Of a DNA stretch of 64,000 nt, positions 60,316 to 64,000 are shown piece after piece. Source of the DNA: Actinomadura bangladeshensis. Lineage in GTDB: Bacteria > Actinomycetota > Actinomycetes > Streptosporangiales > Streptosporangiaceae. Under the pieces are notes generated by a model. It saw nothing but the letters and a program-made list of their open reading frames with translations. It ran no database searches and had not been told where the DNA came from. The position numbers were made by a program, and so were the translations under genes. Position 1 is the stretch's first letter; every line of letters starts with the position of its first letter. The stretch lies in contig NZ_SMJW01000006.1 in NCBI RefSeq assembly GCF_004348335.1, forward strand, positions 1 to 64,000, in the 5' to 3' direction.

Positions 60316-61476
60316 ATGAGCGCACGCCGCGACAGCGTCGGGACGGTCGAGGACCTCCACGCGTCCGCCAGCAAGGTCACCGGCATGGACGACTTCGGTG
60401 GTGACGAGTACCTGGAGGGGCTCAAGGTTCTTCTAGAGTCCCTCGTGAAGGACGCCGGCCTCACCCCGTTCGGAAACAAGGCTCAGCGGGCGATGCTCCG
60501 AGGAGCGCTCGCCGCCCGGCAGTTCTCCGAGGCGGCGTGGAAACAGCATCCTGACCATGCGGACGTCCCCGTCGAACGGCCCATATTCGTCACCGGGCTG
60601 CCGCGAACCGGTACGACCGCGCTGCACAGGCTGCTCACCGCCGACCCCTCCCACCAGGGTCTCGACCTCTGGCTTGCCGAAGTGCCGCAGCCACGCCCGC
60701 CCCGCGACACCTGGGCCGACAACGCGGTCTTCCAAGCCATCGACGCCGGTTACCGACGCCATCACATTGAGAACCCCGAGTTCATGGGCGTCCACTACAT
60801 CTCCGCAGACTCCGTCGAAGAGTGCTGGCAACTCCTCCGCCAGAGCATGCTCTCCATTTCCTTCGAAAGTTTGGCGCACCTGCCGACCTACTCGTCCTGG
60901 CTCGCCGAACAAGACTGGACGCCCGCCTACCGAAGGCATCGCCGCAACCTTCAGCTCATCGGCCTCAACGACGTCGGCCGGCGCTGGGTGCTGAAGAATC
61001 CCAGTCACCTTTTCGCACTGGACGCGCTGCTCGACGTCTACCCCGACGCCCTCATCATCCAGACGCACCGGAAGCCGCGCACCGCTATGGCGTCCATGTG
61101 CAGTCTCGCCGCACACGCCACCGCCGGATGGTCGGACGTCTTCACCGGCGCCACCCTCGGCCGCGACCAACTGGACCTGTGGAGCCGGGGCCTCGACCAA
61201 TTCCGCGAGGTGCGGGCACGCCACAATCCCGACCAGTTCGCGGACGTCCACTACGACCACTTCGTCCGCGACCCGATCGGCACCGTCGAGGCCGTCTACA
61301 CCCGCTTCGGCCTGCCGTTCACCGACGAGGCCAGAACCACGATGACGCAGCTCCACAACGAGAGCACGACCGGCGCCGCGAAACCCGCTCACCGCTACTC
61401 GCTTGAAGACTTCGGCCTCACCCCGGAAGAGGTCGACGAGCGTTTCGCCGACTACACGGCCACGATGCCAACCTGA
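60316..61476 (+). CDS. Sulfotransferase-family protein, Rv3529c-like
   Basis: 386 residues from ATG 60316 with GGAAGGGG upstream. PAPS-binding P-loop-like motif PIFVTGLPRTGTTALHRLL (~94), then LLRQSMLSISFESLAHLPTYSSWLAEQDWTPAYRRHRRNLQLIG, RWVLKNPSHLFALDALLDVYPDALIIQTHRKP (3'-phosphate motif) and DVHYDHFVRDPIGTVEAVYTRFGLPF. Sulfotransf_3-type proteins of actinobacteria; several sit in sterol gene clusters. Third gene of the putative operon. Confidence 0.88.
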   Translation: MSARRDSVGTVEDLHASASKVTGMDDFGGDEYLEGLKVLLESLVKDAGLTPFGNKAQRAMLRGALAARQFSEAAWKQHPDHADVPVERPIFVTGLPRTGTTALHRLLTADPSHQGLDLWLAEVPQPRPPRDTWADNAVFQAIDAGYRRHHIENPEFMGVHYISADSVEECWQLLRQSMLSISFESLAHLPTYSSWLAEQDWTPAYRRHRRNLQLIGLNDVGRRWVLKNPSHLFALDALLDVYPDALIIQTHRKPRTAMASMCSLAAHATAGWSDVFTGATLGRDQLDLWSRGLDQFREVRARHNPDQFADVHYDHFVRDPIGTVEAVYTRFGLPFTDEARTTMTQLHNESTTGAAKPAHRYSLEDFGLTPEEVDERFADYTATMPT

Positions 61477-61557
61477 TTCGAGAGCACGCTCGGTTCTTCG
61501 GACGGGTGGCGACCCCCTAAGGTGGGCGGTTTACGCGCAAGCACGTCCGAAGGATTG

Positions 61558-62019
61558 ATGAGAGTGAGCGAGTTCCCCGACATCGAGCGGACCCTCGGGA
61601 TCGACCTCGGCGCGCATGTGGAACAGGCACGGCGCGTGGCCGAGAAGTCCGCGGAGTTCAGTGCTCGGCTGGCGGACATGGTCGGCCGCGCGGAATCCCC
61701 CGACGGCCGCGTCGGCCTGGGTTTCTCTCCGGAGAAAGGGCTGACCGGCGTGCGCATCGACCCGCGCGCCATGCGCATGGGGTCCGAGGAACTCGCGGAA
61801 CTGATCGAGCAGCTCTCCAAGGAGGCCGTCGCGGACCTCGAAAGGCAGAAGCGGGAAGCCGCCGACGAGGTCTACGGAGAGGACGCGCAGAAGGTCAAGA
61901 CGCCCCTCGATCCGGCCGCGATGCGGGATGCGCTCCGCGACATGAACGACGCCTTCTCGGGGGTCTCCCGCGACGCCACCGCGCTCATGGACCAGCTCCG
62001 CAAGAGGATGGGCCAGTAG
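61558..62019 (+). CDS. YbaB/EbfC-like DNA-binding protein
   Basis: 153 residues from ATG 61558 with GAAGGA upstream; the frame is open to 61522. Helical N-terminus (GAHVEQARRVAEKSAEFSARLADMVGRAESPDGRVGLGFSPEKGLTGVRIDPRAMRMGSEELAELIEQLSKEAVADLERQKREAADE) has the beta-hairpin and flanking helices of YbaB. In actinobacteria such proteins accompany WXG100/type VII loci. It is convergent with the membrane proteins at 62031-63847. Confidence 0.75.
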   Translation: MRVSEFPDIERTLGIDLGAHVEQARRVAEKSAEFSARLADMVGRAESPDGRVGLGFSPEKGLTGVRIDPRAMRMGSEELAELIEQLSKEAVADLERQKREAADEVYGEDAQKVKTPLDPAAMRDALRDMNDAFSGVSRDATALMDQLRKRMGQ

Positions 62020-62030
62020 GGCGAAAATCC

Positions 62031-62930
62031 TCAGTCGGCGCGGCCCTTGGTGAAGAGATAGGCGAGGGCCGTATAGGCGAGAGTGGGTGAGCATTCCGGC
62101 GACAGGCACAGCGCCCATGTCCGGCGGCGCAGCCGCGCGAAGCGGCCGACCTCTCGGCCGTCCGGGCGGACGATGGAGTGAACGTCGCTGGTGTGGCCCC
62201 GCGTCAGGATGATCTCGCCCAGCAGCGTTCCGTCCGGCCGCTCGATCCTTGGACGGCCGGACTGGAGCGCCAGATGGGGGATGACAGCCTCAGGGCGCCC
62301 GTCCGCAGAGAGCATCAGAACCTCGTCGGTGCGCCGCTCGATGAGGAACGCGACCTCCCCATCAGGACGCCGCGCGGACGCGAAGCGCCGCCGGTCAGCC
62401 CCAACCGGCACCGGCACGTCTGCGTCACCGAACTGGACGCGCAGATGCGGCTCCCCGCCGGGACGGACGGCGCCGTCGCGGTCCACCTCCAGCACCAAAA
62501 AGTCTTCCGGTGCGTCCAGCAGGTGCCGTGCCGTGGCGCCCACCTCGCGGTTGAGCCGCCGCCTGAGCACGAGATAGCCGGGGACGCAGAGCAGCAGCAG
62601 CGCCCCCGGAACGAGCATGATCCCCTCGCTCCCCAGTCCGCCCGCATGCGCGCTCAGCGGCCACGGCCCGAGCCTCGCCTTGACCGTCCGGCCGACGTCC
62701 TTCGGGCCCACATGGGCGACCTCGGTGGAATGCCGGTGCCCGCCCGAATCCGTCCACGAGCCGTGGCATTCGTAGCCGTAGCGCACCTGCCGCTCGCACC
62801 GGTCGACCCGCAGCGACACCTCTTTGCCGAACAGGTGCGTGTACACGGTCAGCAACGGCAGCGCGAGCAGCGCGACGCACGCCGAGAAGAAGAACCGCCG
62901 CACGAAACGGCGGCCGCTCGGGCCGGGCAT
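62031..62930 (-). CDS. Membrane protein of type VII-like cluster
   Basis: 299 residues from ATG 62930. TM1 FVRRFFFSACVALLALPLLTVYTHLF; an external part with two Cys (VDRCERQVRYGYECHGSW); TM2 GIMLVPGALLLLCVPGYLVL; the ~170-residue cytoplasmic C-terminus carries beta repeats (AVRPGGEPHLRVQFGDADVPV, RPDGEVAFLIERRTDEVLMLS). The start overlaps the upstream stop (TAATG), so they are coupled. Function unknown. Confidence 0.75.
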   Translation of the reverse strand: MPGPSGRRFVRRFFFSACVALLALPLLTVYTHLFGKEVSLRVDRCERQVRYGYECHGSWTDSGGHRHSTEVAHVGPKDVGRTVKARLGPWPLSAHAGGLGSEGIMLVPGALLLLCVPGYLVLRRRLNREVGATARHLLDAPEDFLVLEVDRDGAVRPGGEPHLRVQFGDADVPVPVGADRRRFASARRPDGEVAFLIERRTDEVLMLSADGRPEAVIPHLALQSGRPRIERPDGTLLGEIILTRGHTSDVHSIVRPDGREVGRFARLRRRTWALCLSPECSPTLAYTALAYLFTKGRAD

Positions 62931-63847
62931 TATTCGGCCGGAGGGTCCTCGAAAAGGCCCTCGTCGCGCTTGTTCTTGTCTCCCGCCGCGCCGGCGAAGT
63001 GGTCGGTGATGTTGCCGCCCGTCCAGACGCCGCTCGTGCCGAGCGAACCGCCGCCGCGCGCCGGGTTGCCCACCGGGCTCGGCATGCGGAGCGCCGGGTC
63101 GTTCCGGCCGAGCGGGGTTCCGCCGCCGACCTTCATGAGCGCGGCGGTCGCGGTGCGCTCGAGCCGGGAGATGGTGCCCCACACCATGTTGTCGGATGCG
63201 TCCCGGAGGCCGTTCTTGAAATCGTCGAGGGCGGCGTCGTTGCCGTGCGCCTTCTGCCATCCGATGTCCAGCGCCATCGCGCCGGTGATGACCGCGGCGC
63301 CGCCCGCCGCGACCGACGCGACCAGCCCGGAAACGCTCTCCAGGAAGGACGTGCATTCGATGGCGAATGCGGACGCCGAGGCGAGCACCGCGGGATAGGT
63401 GAACAGCCCGGCCAATGCGGCGGCGACGTACACCGCGTACAGGGCGATGAGTGCGGCGATGACGACCATCGCGACGACGACGAGGAAGCACAGCGCCGCC
63501 GTGATGGTCATCGCGGAGCCCACCGCGAACGCGAGCTGCTTCGAACCGGTGATCTGGGAGCGGTACTCGTCGATGCGCGCGTCATAGGCGTCGCGGTCCT
63601 TGCCCTGCCATTCGTCCTTCGGCAGGTTCGTGCTGTTGGCCGCCTCCTGGGCGTTCCCCAGCTGGTCGTAGTTGTCGGCCCATTTCAGGCCGGCGTCCAG
63701 CATCGCCTGCGGGTCGCACTGGTTCAGGTACATGACGACGGACGTCGTCCAGGCGGGTGGAATGAGCGCGGCGGCGACCTGGGTCACCGTCAACGCGGTC
63801 GCTCCGGCGAAGGCGACCGGGCTTCCGCCCGGTGTGGGGCCACCCAT
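62930..63847 (-). CDS. WXG100-like membrane protein of type VII-associated cluster
   Basis: 305 residues, ATG 63847. N-terminal ~130 residues hold a WXG100/LXG-like helical pair (NQCDPQAMLDAGLKWADNYDQLGNAQEAANSTNLPKDEWQGKDRDAYDARIDEYRSQI), where DEWQGKD is the WxG turn. Then two hydrophobic helices (FAVGSAMTITAALCFLVVVAMVVIAALIALYAVYVAAALAG) and a Gly-rich C-terminus with AGAAGDKNKRDEGLF. Such proteins are likely ESX substrates or anchors. Confidence 0.75.
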   Translation of the reverse strand: MGGPTPGGSPVAFAGATALTVTQVAAALIPPAWTTSVVMYLNQCDPQAMLDAGLKWADNYDQLGNAQEAANSTNLPKDEWQGKDRDAYDARIDEYRSQITGSKQLAFAVGSAMTITAALCFLVVVAMVVIAALIALYAVYVAAALAGLFTYPAVLASASAFAIECTSFLESVSGLVASVAAGGAAVITGAMALDIGWQKAHGNDAALDDFKNGLRDASDNMVWGTISRLERTATAALMKVGGGTPLGRNDPALRMPSPVGNPARGGGSLGTSGVWTGGNITDHFAGAAGDKNKRDEGLFEDPPAE

Positions 63848-63910
63848 GACACTCCTGACTTCGGGGGCTGCGGCTACGAACGCGGGAAAGGCGGGAGGAC
63901 CTCTTCGGCG

Positions 63911-64000
63911 TCACGGACGCGAAAGCGTGCTCTTGACCTCGGCGGATTCCCAATTGGTCGCCGACGCGGCGAGCAGGTCCCGGAAGGTGTTCAGCACCTT
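63911..64000 (-). CDS. Partial gene at right edge (C-terminal 29 residues)
   Basis: The frame on the minus strand enters at 64000 and ends at the TGA at 63913-63911. Residues visible are KVLNTFRDLLAASATNWESA then EVKSTLSRP. A helical end with Trp-Glu suggests a WXG100-type helical protein, in keeping with the neighbour, but too little is visible to name. Confidence 0.45.
   Translation of the reverse strand, partial: KVLNTFRDLLAASATNWESAEVKSTLSRP

Noticed and set aside
1-64000. CRISPR array, prophage structural genes, transposase or rRNA genes
   Set aside because: No regularly spaced identical repeats, no capsid/tail/terminase motifs, no DDE transposase motif and no rRNA signature were seen.

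Overview
The window comes from a high-GC, GC3-biased actinomycete. Three XRE regulators of the type usual in filamentous actinomycetes (two with a DUF5753-like C-terminal domain, one next to a DUF397 protein), an FxSxx-COOH-type RiPP locus, ECF sigma factors with SnoaL-like tails, WXG100-type secretion proteins and a KstR-like operator all point that way. An Actinomadura/Thermomonosporaceae-like organism is my inference; no rRNA or other taxonomic marker is present.

Region by region. (1) 1-8827 is a FxSxx-COOH-type peptide locus: a 48-residue precursor ending in F-E-N-R-F, a STAND NTPase/TPR protein, an MFS exporter with an odd Pro/Ala-rich tail, a cyclase-like protein cut by the window edge, and, divergently, an NB-ARC/TPR protein (FxsT) and the radical SAM/SPASM enzyme (FxsB). 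(2) 8905-14978 holds a GNAT acetyltransferase, a large LuxR-family ATPase regulator, two translationally coupled alpha/beta hydrolases and a methyltransferase. (3) 15041-21212 is a loose accessory stretch of small hypothetical, secreted and SMI1/KNR4-like genes with decayed pieces. (4) 21221-22452 carries tRNA-Phe and tRNA-Asp genes and a second, partial copy of the tRNA-Phe 3' half 987 bp away, enclosing a HigBA-type toxin-antitoxin pair: the footprint of a tRNA-targeted integrative element. (5) 22739-31488 looks more like core genome: amino-acid permease, membrane adenylate cyclase, secreted GDPD, LysR regulator, histidine kinase, cNMP-binding/cyclase-like protein. (6) 32387-46248 is dominated by regulators (XRE/DUF5753 with DUF397, XRE/ImmA, two ECF41-like sigma factors) plus AlkB, MFS, a glutamate-binding-like lipoprotein, SRPBCC, and two damaged genes (an internally deleted DinB/MDMPI-type gene and a frameshifted LUD gene). 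(7) 46466-53647 is a defence-type island: DNA cytosine methyltransferase, zinc-binding/HNH-like protein, ParB-like protein, SNF2 helicase, NO VEIN/PD-(D/E)XK-like nuclease and Vsr endonuclease, next to a twice-frameshifted DUF6881-like gene. It is visibly less GC-rich than its surroundings. (8) 54050-57405 has a repeat-containing cytoplasmic protein, a small membrane protein, an arginyl-tRNA synthetase outside its usual neighbourhood and an SDR fragment. (9) 57678-61476 is a putative KstR-regulated steroid-related operon (SnoaL-like, DUF1214-like, SDR, sulfotransferase-like) in the order I recall for Mycobacterium tuberculosis Rv3531c-Rv3530c-Rv3529c. (10) 61558-64000 contains a YbaB-like protein and WXG100/type VII-like secretion-associated genes running off the right edge.

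The strongest candidates for something new are the six-gene methyltransferase/ParB/SNF2/NO VEIN/Vsr island, the FxSxx-type locus whose precursor has Asn where Ser is expected, and the miniature tRNA-Phe-bounded element that holds only a toxin-antitoxin pair. All functional calls come from reading motifs by eye; no database search was run.
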